Positions 26,033 through 35,700 are shown, counted from the stretch's first letter. The stretch is 64,000 nt of DNA from an uncultured Ignavibacteriota bacterium (GCA_903900335.1 CAIUMP010000022.1:111989-175988), one strand, 5' to 3'. Made by a program: numbers and translations. The notes: generated by a model not told the origin, from the letters alone.

Positions 26033-27637
26033 GTGATCATAGACCAAACCGGCCAACTCCAGGACCACCCGACTCTCAGCACCGGCCGCGCCACCGCAGA
26101 TGCGACAGCGCAGATTCCTGCTCGTCATCCGGATTGGGCTGCATCGTACACCAAACTCGGTCGCACAGGACTAACATGCTCCGCCGCTGGGTTTGGCTCG
26201 TACCGTGTCGATTTCCGTGTCGCTACGCATCGCGCTGCGCTTGCTGCTGCGCTGCGGATGGGTGTGAATGTCGTTGATACGTCCACGAACTACGCTGGCG
26301 GCAACTCCGAGCGATTGATTGGCGAGGTCATGCTCGGATTGATGAAGCAGGGCAAGCTGAATCGCGAAGAGATCATTGTGGTCTCCAAGGCGGGTTACAT
26401 TCAGGGTAATCTGTTTAACGAGATGGAGCGCAGAGCGAACTCGCCTCACGCTGATTACTCCGCGGGCTCGGAGCTATCCGAACTCGTTCGACACAGCCAG
26501 GGATTGTGGCACTCCATTCATCCCGAATTCCTTCGCGCACAACTAACCGATTCCCTCGAACGCCTCCAGCTTGAAACGCTGGATGTATTCCTGCTCCACA
26601 ACCCGGAGTATTACATTCAGTGGGCTATCGCGGAAGGCCAGGCGGAGCAAGATGTGCGGGATGAGTATGAGCGCCGCATCAAACAGGCTTTCGCGTATCT
26701 TGAGTCGGAAGTAGTTGCTGGACGCATTCAATTTTACGGCATAAGTTCGAACACCTTCCCGAAATCCGAGGATGCTGTTGATCGCACTTCCATCGAACGT
26801 TGCTGGCAACATGCGGAGGAAGTTGCGACCGAGTTAGGAATTGCTTCGCATCACTTTGCGGTCGTGCAATTCCCGCTCAACATTTTCGAGTCCGGCGCTG
26901 TGACCGAAAAGAACCAGAAGCGTGGATCGGAGACGCTGATGGAGTTCTGCCGCGAGAGGAACCTCGGTGTGTTAATTAATCGTCCGCTGAATGCTATCAC
27001 GGGAAAGCAACTCATGCGCCTCGCGGATTTCCCCGAACGCGAAGTGCCGCCGGATGAGAGCATTGATGAACTGGTTTATGATCTGAAGTTGCAGGAGGAT
27101 GAATTCTTCAAAGATCAATTTGAAGATCTGGCGCTCAATAGTCAGGCCGCAGAAGCCGTTCAAAAACTGCTAACACTTGGCCGTAACCTGAACGGCAACT
27201 GGAAGGAATTTGCCAGCATGGAAGAGTGGCAGGATATCTCCGCGACCGTTCTCGCGCCGCGTGTGCAATATGTGTTTGATGTTTTGCGTCCTCTCTCTCA
27301 GCAGAATCAAGGGCTCTTTGCCTTCCTAACAGGCTACGCGGAAACGGCAGACCAAGTATTCGAGAACATCTCCAATCACTACTCCAATCGCGGATACGCA
27401 CGCTCGCAGAAGATTCATCAGGCGTTGGATGGGATGCTGACGGAAGAGTATCACCCCCTCTCGTTATCGCAGAAGGCGGTGCTGCTCGTTAGGAGTATTC
27501 CGGGTGTATCGTCGGTGTTGGTAGGTATGCGTTCCGAGGAGTATGTGGAGGATGTTGTCTATGGTTTGCAGGCGAAGCCGGTGGAGAATGTGGAGGAGAT
27601 TTGGACGCGGTTTGGGACGGTGACGGCGGTGAGTTAG
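26033..27637 (+). CDS. Long aldo/keto reductase-like protein
   Basis: 534 residues from a GTG at 26033; no ATG lies between it and the conserved KLGRTGLTCSAAGFGSYR. The catalytic residues of the family can be placed: D and Y in VNVVDTSTNYAGG, K in IIVVSKAGYIQG, H in DVFLLHNPEYY. A normal aldo/keto reductase has about 320 residues; here about 200 extra residues follow or are inserted, with SLSQKAVLLVRSIPGVSSVLVG near the end still matching the family's C-terminal NADPH segment. Substrate unknown. The stop lies within a region antisense to the broken hicA frame. Confidence 0.8.
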   Translation: MIIDQTGQLQDHPTLSTGRATADATAQIPARHPDWAASYTKLGRTGLTCSAAGFGSYRVDFRVATHRAALAAALRMGVNVVDTSTNYAGGNSERLIGEVMLGLMKQGKLNREEIIVVSKAGYIQGNLFNEMERRANSPHADYSAGSELSELVRHSQGLWHSIHPEFLRAQLTDSLERLQLETLDVFLLHNPEYYIQWAIAEGQAEQDVRDEYERRIKQAFAYLESEVVAGRIQFYGISSNTFPKSEDAVDRTSIERCWQHAEEVATELGIASHHFAVVQFPLNIFESGAVTEKNQKRGSETLMEFCRERNLGVLINRPLNAITGKQLMRLADFPEREVPPDESIDELVYDLKLQEDEFFKDQFEDLALNSQAAEAVQKLLTLGRNLNGNWKEFASMEEWQDISATVLAPRVQYVFDVLRPLSQQNQGLFAFLTGYAETADQVFENISNHYSNRGYARSQKIHQALDGMLTEEYHPLSLSQKAVLLVRSIPGVSSVLVGMRSEEYVEDVVYGLQAKPVENVEEIWTRFGTVTAVS

Positions 27638-27874
27638 AGGGCTTCCCATTCTTAGCGGAAATTCCGGCTTGCTTTAACACCCGCTTCAATAGAGATACAT
27701 CGATGTCCCCGCGGTGCGGGTTTGGAACCGTGACCATCATTGTGCCACGATACATATGTTTGTGTTTGCCCTTTCCGCCAGGGAACGAAAAACCCGCCTT
27801 AAGCAGTGCACGTACTAATTCAGCACGGCTACACGTACTAATTCAGCACGGCTAATAGGTCCCAAATTAGGCAT
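27489..27874 (-). pseudogene. hicA: hicA toxin gene, frameshifted by a 23-bp tandem duplication
   Basis: The ATG at 27874 overlaps the end of hicB. It reads MPNLGPISRAELVR, then leaves frame and stops after 19 codons. The cause is visible: a 23-base unit at 27832-27854 is repeated exactly at 27809-27831. With one copy removed, the frame continues as SRAELVRALLKAGF, GGKGKHKHMYRGTMMVTVPN, and DVSLLKRVLKQAGIS, a typical HicA with the catalytic His in KHKHMYR. HicA is an mRNA-cleaving toxin of about 60-80 residues. The frame has no stop after AGIS and runs on, antisense to the aldo/keto reductase gene, to 27489, so its true end is unclear. Confidence 0.8.
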
Positions 27875-28118
27875 CTACCTCGGCTAACTCTAACTGTTCG
27901 AGCTCAATCCCGTCGATCTCTTGAAAAGGGTGGTTGAGCTGTAGCCCGAGTTGAATCCAATCTTCAAGGGCCTCCCTTAGTCCAACCTGGCACTCTTCCA
28001 GAGTGAAGTCGTCCCACCAAAGACCCGGGCACTCTTCGATAGATCCGTAGTACCCCCCATCATCCAACTTCTCGTACTTCGCGTGCCGCATCGCGGCTTC
28101 CATGTAAGCTGTAAGCAT
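27867..28118 (-). CDS. hicB: HicB antitoxin
   Basis: 83 residues from an ATG preceded by a full AGGAGG at a good distance, one of the few clear Shine-Dalgarno sites in the window; the upstream open frame is discarded. YEKLDDGGYYGSIEECPGLW, then TLEECQVGLREALEDWI, is the HicB fold that binds and inhibits HicA. It precedes the broken hicA and overlaps its ATG by 8 bases. With the toxin out of frame, this is an antitoxin without a functional partner here, unless the duplication reverts. Confidence 0.88.
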   Translation of the reverse strand: MLTAYMEAAMRHAKYEKLDDGGYYGSIEECPGLWWDDFTLEECQVGLREALEDWIQLGLQLNHPFQEIDGIELEQLELAEVDA

Positions 28119-28180
28119 ATTATCCTCCTGATAATTGAACCACAACTCGCAGAATCTCGTGCCACCTCTGCCCCAACGCA

Positions 28181-28208
28181 AAAAGCCCACCTCTAGGTGG
28201 GCTTCTTT
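28181..28208 (-). terminator. Intrinsic terminator after a T9SS cargo gene
   Basis: AGCCCACCT-CT-AGGTGGGCT forms a perfect stem followed by TTTTG on the minus strand, 6 bases after the stop of the gene at 28215-29603. Nearly the same hairpin serves rpmA at 30432-30458. Confidence 0.85.
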
Positions 28209-28214
28209 CAAAAA

Positions 28215-29603
28215 TTAGTCCCCGTGAATCACTGCGATCTTCCCGGCGGGCCAAGATGTACTACCACTTTCGAACACGAGCGAATACACGCCTGTACCCA
28301 GGGGTGATACGTCGAAACTACAACTTCCCTTTCCATCTAACACGCCGCGCAGCACTTCGCGGCCAAGTATGTCATAGACACGTACTGAGCGGAAGAGATC
28401 GGGAGTTGTGATGTTTACAATACCTGTAGCGGGATTCGGGAAAATCCGTGTGCGTGTCGCTTTTGAAGAGCCCTCCACAACCGAAGACTTCGCAAACGTA
28501 CCAACTGCAAGATAGTTGTGTGCCCCAGGCAAGGGTACTTCCTGAAACGCCCCGACGAGTTTGCCGGAAGCATTCATCGTTATTCCCAAAATGAAGTTGA
28601 GAGTATTGCTGTCAGCCAGCATCGTGTCCGCACGCCAGCTCCTCCCACGATCGAAACTTGTTAGAAGGCGAAGCATACCGCTTCCGCCTGCTACTACTGT
28701 ATCACGATCAAGATCGGTCATCATTCTGCTGGGACCATACCCCCACACATTAAGCGTTGTGTCCTGCCAGTGCATTCCGTTATCGCTTGACCAGGCCATT
28801 AGGGGTTTCGGATCATGAACAACCGAATCGCCGAGCCAAAACGCCCCATACGCAACCAACTCACCCTTTTTCCCAAAAGTGCAATACCGTGTATCCTTCT
28901 GCGTTCCGGGATATGAAGAACCATCATACTCCGGCGGGGTGGAATCGACGGTAGCCCAATTATCGTTGGTCGAGTACATCGGCGATGCGCCAACACGAAA
29001 AATTCGATACTTTCCAAATCCCGTTGAATTTGCGTTCCACGCCGCAAGTCTTTGAAAGCTTGCAGTATCCCAATGTCTTCCTCCATCCTTTGTCGTCCAA
29101 ATGGTGGAGTAATAACCGGCAACTGTCAGAATTCCGTTAAGTGGATCGGAAAAACTTACACTTAAAACCCTGTATGCCGTAGGGATATCCTGCTCCTCCC
29201 ATGTCGTTCCACCGTCAAATGTTCGGAGGACAAAACCGCTGTCGCCAATTGCAACGACATTCAGTGAGTCGATTTGCAGAACGTTCCTGATTAGCCCTGG
29301 TATGGGTTCATATACTTTTCGTGGAATATCGGCATATTGATCTGTCCACGTCTCCCCGCCGTCATTACTTCGTACGAATGCGATTCGATTGGCAAGATGT
29401 ACGTTGGTATCATAGACCTGGGCGGCAGCAGTGATCCATTGTCCGCTGCCGCCAATCGTCAAGAATATGTACCCTGTCGAACCGTTTGCGCCCGGATGTG
29501 TGACATGCCAGTATGTCTGCGCTCTGAGTCCTGGGTGGATCGCGACAAGGCACAAGAATAACGGACCGCAAAGGGAATTCAGGATCGCTCTTTGTAGGCG
29601 CAT
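28215..29603 (-). CDS. T9SS-secreted protein with BNR/YCF48-like propeller
   Basis: 462 residues from the ATG giving MRLQRAILNSLCGPLFLC, a signal peptide ending at LRAQ. Repeated blocks FVRSNDGGETW, VLRTFDGGTTWEEQ, WTTKDGGRHWDT and SWSSDNGMHWQDT-like carry the Asp-box signature S/T-x-D-x-G-x-T-W of BNR and photosystem-assembly-like propellers. The end, YPNPATGIVN-like with SVRVYDILGREVLRG and GTGVYSLVFESG, is a T9SS sorting domain. It is probably a surface or extracellular binding protein. The gene is closed by a terminator. Confidence 0.85.
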   Translation of the reverse strand: MRLQRAILNSLCGPLFLCLVAIHPGLRAQTYWHVTHPGANGSTGYIFLTIGGSGQWITAAAQVYDTNVHLANRIAFVRSNDGGETWTDQYADIPRKVYEPIPGLIRNVLQIDSLNVVAIGDSGFVLRTFDGGTTWEEQDIPTAYRVLSVSFSDPLNGILTVAGYYSTIWTTKDGGRHWDTASFQRLAAWNANSTGFGKYRIFRVGASPMYSTNDNWATVDSTPPEYDGSSYPGTQKDTRYCTFGKKGELVAYGAFWLGDSVVHDPKPLMAWSSDNGMHWQDTTLNVWGYGPSRMMTDLDRDTVVAGGSGMLRLLTSFDRGRSWRADTMLADSNTLNFILGITMNASGKLVGAFQEVPLPGAHNYLAVGTFAKSSVVEGSSKATRTRIFPNPATGIVNITTPDLFRSVRVYDILGREVLRGVLDGKGSCSFDVSPLGTGVYSLVFESGSTSWPAGKIAVIHGD

Positions 29604-29629
29604 CGTATAGCGGAAATAAAATAGGTTCT

Positions 29630-30283
29630 CTACTGGCACTGGCAGCCGATCAGATAGCATGATCCGAAAAGCATCATTCCGTTCGATTGCTCAATGGGAA
29701 TGCAACCGTTTGTTTCACCAGTGCATGAATACTGGCAGTCAATGTTCGTCCAGTTCCCCGTGTTCATATCCAGACACATGGTGCAAGTCTTTGTACACAT
29801 CGCATCTCCACATGCGGCGTATTGAACTGCCGGCCCCCCAGTTGGGGTCGGGATCCAACTAATACCCCAACATGATCCCATTGCAACGACCGTGGTCAAT
29901 GTATAATGGTGGAATCCATTGAAATCCGTGCACCAAGGATTGTGGTACACGCCCTCGTCTTGGGCAAGTACTTGGCATTTTTGTACGGCGGCTAGAATTA
30001 TGTCCTGATCTGTTACTCCTGGACATGTCCCGAGATGATAGACATTTCGGATCGTGATCTCGATCGTTGTATTGCCAAGTGGATCAGTAGTGACTCTCTG
30101 ACAATAGTCGAACCAATACTCGCAGGTAGACCCTGGGTAGATATAGTGTGTAGGGGAAGTCATGGCTGTCCAGCCGGTTGGGCACTGAGCGTGTGATTCA
30201 GAGGTAGTGGCGACAACTAGGCAGAAAGCAAGGCTTAATATGCGCCCCCCCCATTTTCTCAAAGACATAGACACTGTTTTCAT
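29630..30283 (-). CDS. Cysteine-rich secreted protein
   Basis: 217 residues from the ATG giving MKTVSMSLRKWGGRILSLAF; the signal peptide ends near SHAQ. The mature part has about 20 cysteines, with the second half densest: CGDAMCTKTCTMC, then CQYSCTGETNGC and the terminal GSCYLIGCQCQ. No known domain is recognised. So many cysteines suggest disulfide bridges or a metal site outside the cytoplasm. It lies 26 bases upstream of the BNR cargo gene and is probably co-transcribed. Confidence 0.7.
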   Translation of the reverse strand: MKTVSMSLRKWGGRILSLAFCLVVATTSESHAQCPTGWTAMTSPTHYIYPGSTCEYWFDYCQRVTTDPLGNTTIEITIRNVYHLGTCPGVTDQDIILAAVQKCQVLAQDEGVYHNPWCTDFNGFHHYTLTTVVAMGSCWGISWIPTPTGGPAVQYAACGDAMCTKTCTMCLDMNTGNWTNIDCQYSCTGETNGCIPIEQSNGMMLFGSCYLIGCQCQ

Positions 30284-30431
30284 TTGGGTAAAGTAATACG
30301 CAGCAGCAGGGTCCAAGTCCCTTGCCTGTGCGTACAATGCGAGTCTCATAAGCACCCTATCTTATTGGTACTAACAAAACTCACGATCAAATATAACACA
30401 TTTTTCAGACCAACACGAAAACTAATAAATC

Positions 30432-30458
30432 AAAAAGCCCACCTATCGGTGGGCTTTT
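30432..30458 (-). terminator. Intrinsic terminator after rpmA
   Basis: AAGCCCACC-GATA-GGTGGGCTT forms a strong stem followed by TTTGATTT on the minus strand, 25 bases after the rpmA stop. Confidence 0.85.
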
Positions 30459-30482
30459 CAAAAAATCAAACTCCGCTGCGAA

Positions 30483-30743
30483 TTACGCAGTCGCGGGATA
30501 CACGCTCACGCGCTGACGATCCAAGCGAAAGCGCTCGAACTTCACGACGCCGTCCGAGACCGCGAACAGTGTGTCATCCTTGGCGCGCATGACATTCAGG
30601 CCGGGATGGAATTTCGTCCCGCGCTGACGAATAAGGATATTACCGGACTTGACGACTTCGCCGCCAAACTTCTTCACACCGAGTCGTTGTGCATGGGAAT
30701 CGCGCCCGTTGCGCGTTGAACCCATTCCTTTTTTATGAGCCAT
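30483..30743 (-). CDS. rpmA: 50S ribosomal protein L27
   Basis: 86 residues. [20 protein letters not shown] and [20 protein letters not shown], then [14 protein letters not shown], are diagnostic. L27 sits near the peptidyl transferase centre. It follows rplU by 45 bases, the standard order, and is closed by a terminator. Confidence 0.97.
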   Translation of the reverse strand: MAHKKGMGSTRNGRDSHAQRLGVKKFGGEVVKSGNILIRQRGTKFHPGLNVMRAKDDTLFAVSDGVVKFERFRLDRQRVSVYPATA

Positions 30744-30788
30744 AGTATCTGCTAAGTTCTAAAGTACTGAGTGCTAAGAATATCTTGA

Positions 30789-31088
30789 TTACCAGCTGAT
30801 CGCCACTTCCGTGAACTTCGGCGTGTGACCGTTCGTCTTGCGATAACGCTTGCGGCGCTTCTTGTGGAAGACGATGACCTTCTCGCCACGGAGATGACCG
30901 ATAACCGTCGCCAATGGAGCCTTACCGGACCCGACCGCTACGTTACCATTATCATCCTGTGACATCAGCACGCGGCTGATCGCAACTTCCTGACCGGCCG
31001 ATGCATCCTTCTGATACGGCACGCGAAGGCGCTTCGTTGCGCCGTCGATCTTGAACTGTTCACCTGAAATTTCTACGATTGCGAGCAT
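30789..31088 (-). CDS. rplU: 50S ribosomal protein L21
   Basis: 99 residues. MLAIVEISGEQFKIDGATKR at the start and VIVFHKKRRKRYRKTNGHT near the end are diagnostic of L21, which binds 23S rRNA. Its promoter probably lies in the 220 bases upstream (31089-31311), where a GGCC-TTTC-GGCC hairpin is visible. Confidence 0.96.
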   Translation of the reverse strand: MLAIVEISGEQFKIDGATKRLRVPYQKDASAGQEVAISRVLMSQDDNGNVAVGSGKAPLATVIGHLRGEKVIVFHKKRRKRYRKTNGHTPKFTEVAISW

Positions 31089-31270
31089 CTTTGGTCAATT
31101 TTGTGGCCTTTCGGCCGGTTGCATGCGGGAAGTGGATGACCCAGCATCCGCTTTTACTCCTGCAAGGAGCGCATGAAATGCCCAACAGCCTCAAAAAGTT
31201 CGCTTCCTCACCGATTTTTCAACCCCTCTGCGAATTCTTCTGCGATTCTCGCGCTTCTCAATGTGCCACA

Positions 31271-31305
31271 TTCCCCAATTCTTCATTTTTCATTCTTAAT
31301 TATTA
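31271..31305 (-). repeat. AT-rich dispersed repeat, copy 1
   Basis: Read on the minus strand it is AATTAAGAATGAAAAATGAA followed by GAATTGGGGAA. Nearly the same sequence occurs at 50414-50445 on the plus strand, next to tRNA-Glu. Similar strings are common between genes in the Bacteroidota. Confidence 0.6.
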
Positions 31306-31311
31306 ACTGAA

Positions 31312-31698
31312 ATGGGTGTCCGCGTCTTCGTTATCCACCGCCCTATCACGCGCAATGAGGTCTCCTTTCCGCTGGAGCCGAAGCTGACCGGTGCCATCCT
31401 GGAGTACTTCCACGTCGTTCGTGAGGAACAGGGTGGCGAACTCGTCCGCGGGATGCGGTTCGAGGCCGACCGCGAACTGCTGCAGGCACGGCTGCTGCAA
31501 CTCGCACATCGCGTCACAAAGGACTACGACCTCATGGACCTGGAATGCTTCCGGCGCGTCGGAGAGGTCGCATCCGGGGAGCCATGCCTGCTCCTGCGCA
31601 TCGCCGCGACTCATTTTTCGGAGGCACACCGGGCACTCAGTGACTTCCTCGAAGAGCTGCGTACAATTGACATCACTTCCGCCCCGCTCCTGAAGTAA
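31312..31698 (+). CDS. MoaE-like protein (divergent molybdopterin synthase large subunit)
   Basis: 128 residues. GAILEYFHVVR (27-37) matches the GAVVxFxGxVR region of MoaE; RRVGEVASGE (81-90) matches HRVGxLxxGE; AATHFSEAHRALSDFLEEL (98-116) matches the A-x-HR-x-A-x-FEA-x-F helix; and the end APLLK recalls APFWK. MoaE transfers sulfur from MoaD to precursor Z in molybdenum cofactor synthesis. Here the first catalytic Lys of the C-terminal helix looks replaced and several usual residues differ. No other moa gene is nearby. The match is by motif only; it may have another role. Confidence 0.55.
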   Translation: MGVRVFVIHRPITRNEVSFPLEPKLTGAILEYFHVVREEQGGELVRGMRFEADRELLQARLLQLAHRVTKDYDLMDLECFRRVGEVASGEPCLLLRIAATHFSEAHRALSDFLEELRTIDITSAPLLK

Positions 31699-31723
31699 CC
31701 GACCCTAATCCCGCAAGTTGGCC

Positions 31724-32254
31724 TCAGCTCTTCCCTGCGGGCAATCCCTGATACTCTTCCGTCGATCGTACGATGCTATCCACGTACTGGATCAACTCGT
31801 CCGGGTGATACTTGCCCATTTGCAGACCATCCATACTGCCCTGCCATTGGATCGTCCTGTCAAGGCTATCCGCGTGGATTCGCAGGGACTGCGGCTCCGC
31901 ATCCGCGCTGGATTTCGCGCGGCGGGCGAAGGTCACTGGCATCTCAAAAAAGTGGAGCACCAGCGCCTTATTCAATATCAGCAGCTGCTGACCCGGATCC
32001 AGCTCGATCTTCGTCTGAGCGTAATGCCCTGGTTCCAGCTCCTTCTTGTAGAAACCCTCCACCGAATTCATCTCGCATTTGCCGGGATAGACGTATTGCA
32101 CATCCACGTGAATGATCCCCTTCGTCGGCTTCTCACTTTTGAAGTTGATGACACAGCCAGAGGCAAAGAAGACCAGTATCAGGAGGCCCCCGATAACAGC
32201 ATCATTCCGCAAACCGTAAGACTCATCCGGTGTGTGTGTTCTTTTCATATTCAT
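31724..32254 (-). CDS. Hypothetical lipoprotein
   Basis: 176 residues from the ATG at 32254; a GTG three codons upstream and an ATG two codons downstream are alternatives. A charged N-terminal stretch of about 20 residues is followed by GGLLILVFFASGC, a lipobox, so the protein is probably membrane anchored. The mature part, with VDVQYVYPGKCEMN and IELDPGQQLLILNK, is not recognised. It is convergent with the MoaE-like gene. Confidence 0.65.
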   Translation of the reverse strand: MNMKRTHTPDESYGLRNDAVIGGLLILVFFASGCVINFKSEKPTKGIIHVDVQYVYPGKCEMNSVEGFYKKELEPGHYAQTKIELDPGQQLLILNKALVLHFFEMPVTFARRAKSSADAEPQSLRIHADSLDRTIQWQGSMDGLQMGKYHPDELIQYVDSIVRSTEEYQGLPAGKS

Positions 32255-32769
32255 CTTAATCACCGCTCCTGAACCACTTTCTGGGCTGCATCAATCCAAA
32301 TTCTTTGCCCCTTACCGGTTCATTCCTAGCTTTCCGGCAGCGTCTTCCAGCTCCTCTGTACGCGTTTTGTTGTGTGTGTCAATCCGTGCTTCATGAACTT
32401 CTCATATAAATCAACAACTTACAGCTTTTTGTCTATACGACAGAAAGCGCTTTCCATAAATATTTTGCGGTTCCAAAACCCGCCGGAATTCGGTAGATAG
32501 GCAGAGATTTTTTCCCGCTGGCTCGGCGCGTCCTCGCCCGAGACCCACCGCGCACTGTGTTTGGAGCAAAGCCGTTTTCAAAATTCACACCGTGGTGAAA
32601 AACGCGTTGTATATTCGTACACTAAGTCTGCCCCTGACGACCCCACGTTCGGATTTGGTTTGGTTTTGCTCCGACCGCCACCGCTCGCGCAGACTCGTTC
32701 AACGCGCTATGCCCGCCCCACAGGCCCGCACCCCACGTTGTGGTTGTAAATCTATTAGTTTGTATTACA
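32255..32769. other. Long intergenic stretch between divergent genes
   Basis: About 515 bases between the lipoprotein gene and the giant secreted-protein gene. No good reading frame is seen. It contains a 12-base perfect palindrome (32443-32454) and must hold promoters for both directions. Confidence 0.65.
32443..32454. promoter_or_regulatory. 12-bp perfect palindrome, possible operator
   Basis: GAAAGCGCTTTC is a perfect palindrome with a central GC, similar in form to sites bound by LacI-family regulators. It lies about 190 bases before the divergent lipoprotein start and about 315 before the giant gene start. No LacI-type regulator is encoded in the window, so this is only a suggestion. 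Confidence 0.25.
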
Positions 32770-35700
32770 ATGAAACAGTTCATCAGAAGTAGAGGAATGA
32801 GGTATGTATCCAAGATAGCGTTTATGCTTGGAATCGTTTCAGTGTTGGTAAGCCCACGTGATACACACGCACAGACTTACCCGCAAATCTCTGGTAATGA
32901 CTTTGCGAGAGAATGCACTATTGCCTTAAAACCTGACGGGAATGGTACCCACTTGGTGGCCGCATATTACGAGGAGGGACTGATTAAGAACGTCAAGACC
33001 AAGAAGGGCACCACGAGCACAAGCACCACCAGTTGGAGTACCACCGAGACACCCATGGACAAGAGCCCTGACGGAAGTGCCTACGCTGACCTAAGGGATG
33101 AAAAGCTCGCATACCGTAATCCCGGCAGTTCACCAGAGCTTCTAATGGTTTACCGCGTCGGCAAGGCGGGTGCAGAGGGAACGTTCTTAAGTTTTTCGAC
33201 GGATGATGGATCCACTTGGTCGAGCCATAGCTCCACGCCGAAGACGCTTGAGTTAATGACAAATTCGGATGGGCATACAACACGAAGGCCTGTGATTGCT
33301 ACTGACATAACGTCGCAGATTTCGGGTAAAATGAACAATGCTTACATAGCTTGGACCATTAAGAACGGCACTGTTAATGACGCATCCAACGCTGTAATGG
33401 TCTGCACCGTCTCGGCAGGTAGTTACACAAAATCAACACCCGTTACGATCTATGCGGGATCATCAACAGTTGAAGTAGATGTTTGCGACATGGGAGTGTC
33501 GCAGGATGGCACGGTTTACCTCTTGTGGAGACAGACGGATGTAACGACGCATATGCGATCGCTCTTTATCGCGACACTGCCCAATAATAGTACAACCTGG
33601 TCAATCCCGACCACCCCTTTCGTATCCAGCTCCCCACAACCTAGTTCGGTTGATTTGGGCTTTGAACAGGAGTATCAGGACTATCCGTGCATGACCATCT
33701 CGACCACGGACTGCTCCTCTGAAAAACTCTTTGTAGCGTACACGCAGAAGCCAGCAAGCACATCAGCCAACGGTCAGAGTGATCTTTTTCTAATTAAGAC
33801 AGCACTGCCATTACCATCATCACCAACTTGGGTTAGCGCAACGAGCGAATCGGATGGAAACGTTGACGCGGACGGAGTAACCCATGCCGATGCAGTAAAT
33901 TATGCAAGCTACACTAACACAGCGTCCTTCCTTTACCAATTCGAGCCTCAGTTAGCTCCCGATGGTCAGGACGGAGTATTCTTGCTATACTATTCCGCGC
34001 AGGAAACAGGATTGCTCGCTCATCCACAGCAGCCTTGCGCGACGATATTTGAAACGGGTGCCCATGGTGGGCAACGATCAATAAGTACACTTTCAAACAC
34101 AGCGACCGCGCGTGATGTCTCGGATTACGCAGGGATTATTTGGAATCCGATCCTTTATCTCGCGCACGCAGTGTGGACCGATCCAGGTGCGAGTGGGGCA
34201 CCAGAAGTCTTTGGAGGTAACATCACCAGCAGCCCTCTACAAGGTCCTTCGGGAAGCATACCTGACGTAGGCGATTTAGGATTCAGTAATCAGCGCCGGA
34301 TCGTAATGACAGGGAACAAGGCACACATCGTCGGAATCGGAGGACCAGGTTCAGGGAGTACGGACAAACCGCACGCAATTTGGTATAGCGAACAATCAGC
34401 CAACCCATCCGGTACGATAACGAACTGGCTGCCACCATTGCAGATTAGTGATGATCTTAATTCGGAGGGAGGCGAAGTGCTTTCCACTCAGCCGGTAATC
34501 GGAGTGTATGAACACGGAGGGCCGAATCCGCAAAAGGCGATTGCAGTGGTATGGGGAGTGGAAGATAGGGCGGGAGTCGATGGCACACAACTCTACATTC
34601 GTGTGAAGGAATTCAAGAATTGTGACGCTGGAGATATTTCGGATTGGTCACCAATCATTTCAGGCGAGGTGCTAAGCCTCTCGCGGCATCCTAATGGAGT
34701 AATACCAACAGTTGCTCCACTAACATCGACCATTTCAGGTACAACGGATCGCAATCTTATTGGTTGGGTGATCACATTTCCATCTACTCTTGGGCAGCAA
34801 ATGTTGTCCGTTACACTACTGCGAGGCCCTCAAACCGGTAGCGGGGTCAGGCTCTATAACGAGCGTTGGCGTGAATATTCGGATCTGAACATTGTTCCCA
34901 CCGTTGGTTACAATTCCGTGACCCCTAATATGGGAACTTGGTTTAATTCCCATGCTTTTGTAAGTTCAACTTCTAACGAGAGCAAGGGGAACGGATTCTC
35001 ACCCGCCAACACAGGCGACATTACCCACGAAGTTGTGTTTACAGGCGACGGACTCGAACCGGCGACCGGAGCCTGGGTAGTTAAAAACGTAACTTACAAC
35101 ACGTCGGGAGCGCAACTTGGCGAACTCAGCACAGTTACTCCTCCCAAACAGATTTCATCGCCGAAACCGAAACCACCATTTGGCTTCCTCCCTTCCACGG
35201 TGTCGTACGATAGGAACCCTTCGATAACAATTACTAGCACCGGGCAGAAGCTTGCATCATGGGAGCACATCGATGGATTCCTTCTCCCGACTATCTCTTC
35301 TCAGATCTTATTCCCTGGCGGTTGCATCTACCCCGATGAAAATTCTTCATCAATTCGGATGGCCCAAACGGATAAGAGTGGAACATGGAGTCCCATCAAG
35401 GATGCCATTACCGATCTGGCGTTAGATGTGCAGTTCCGGTGGTTATTGAACCCAAGCGAGACCGCATTTCCGAAGACCCACCTCACGGATGCAACAAATG
35501 CTTATTCTGATGAAGATCCCGGCGCTGCAGAGATGCTTTATTGGCAGCATAACAAGCTGGTTCCAGGTCCTGCATGCACCTACTCTGTTTCAACCGTAGA
35601 TAAGCTCCACGAACGTCAGTTCGTGGAGCCTAAAGGCGATAACCACTCGAGCTTCCAAGGAAAATGGAATACTGTCGATCCGGTTGGAGGGAGTCCAGTG

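Noticed and set aside
27135..27401. Minus-strand peptide beginning RIRDWSSDWR, resembling a translated sequencing-adapter artefact
   Set aside because: The same bases encode a normal part of the aldo/keto reductase on the plus strand (SNHYSNRGYAR), so no adapter contamination is needed.
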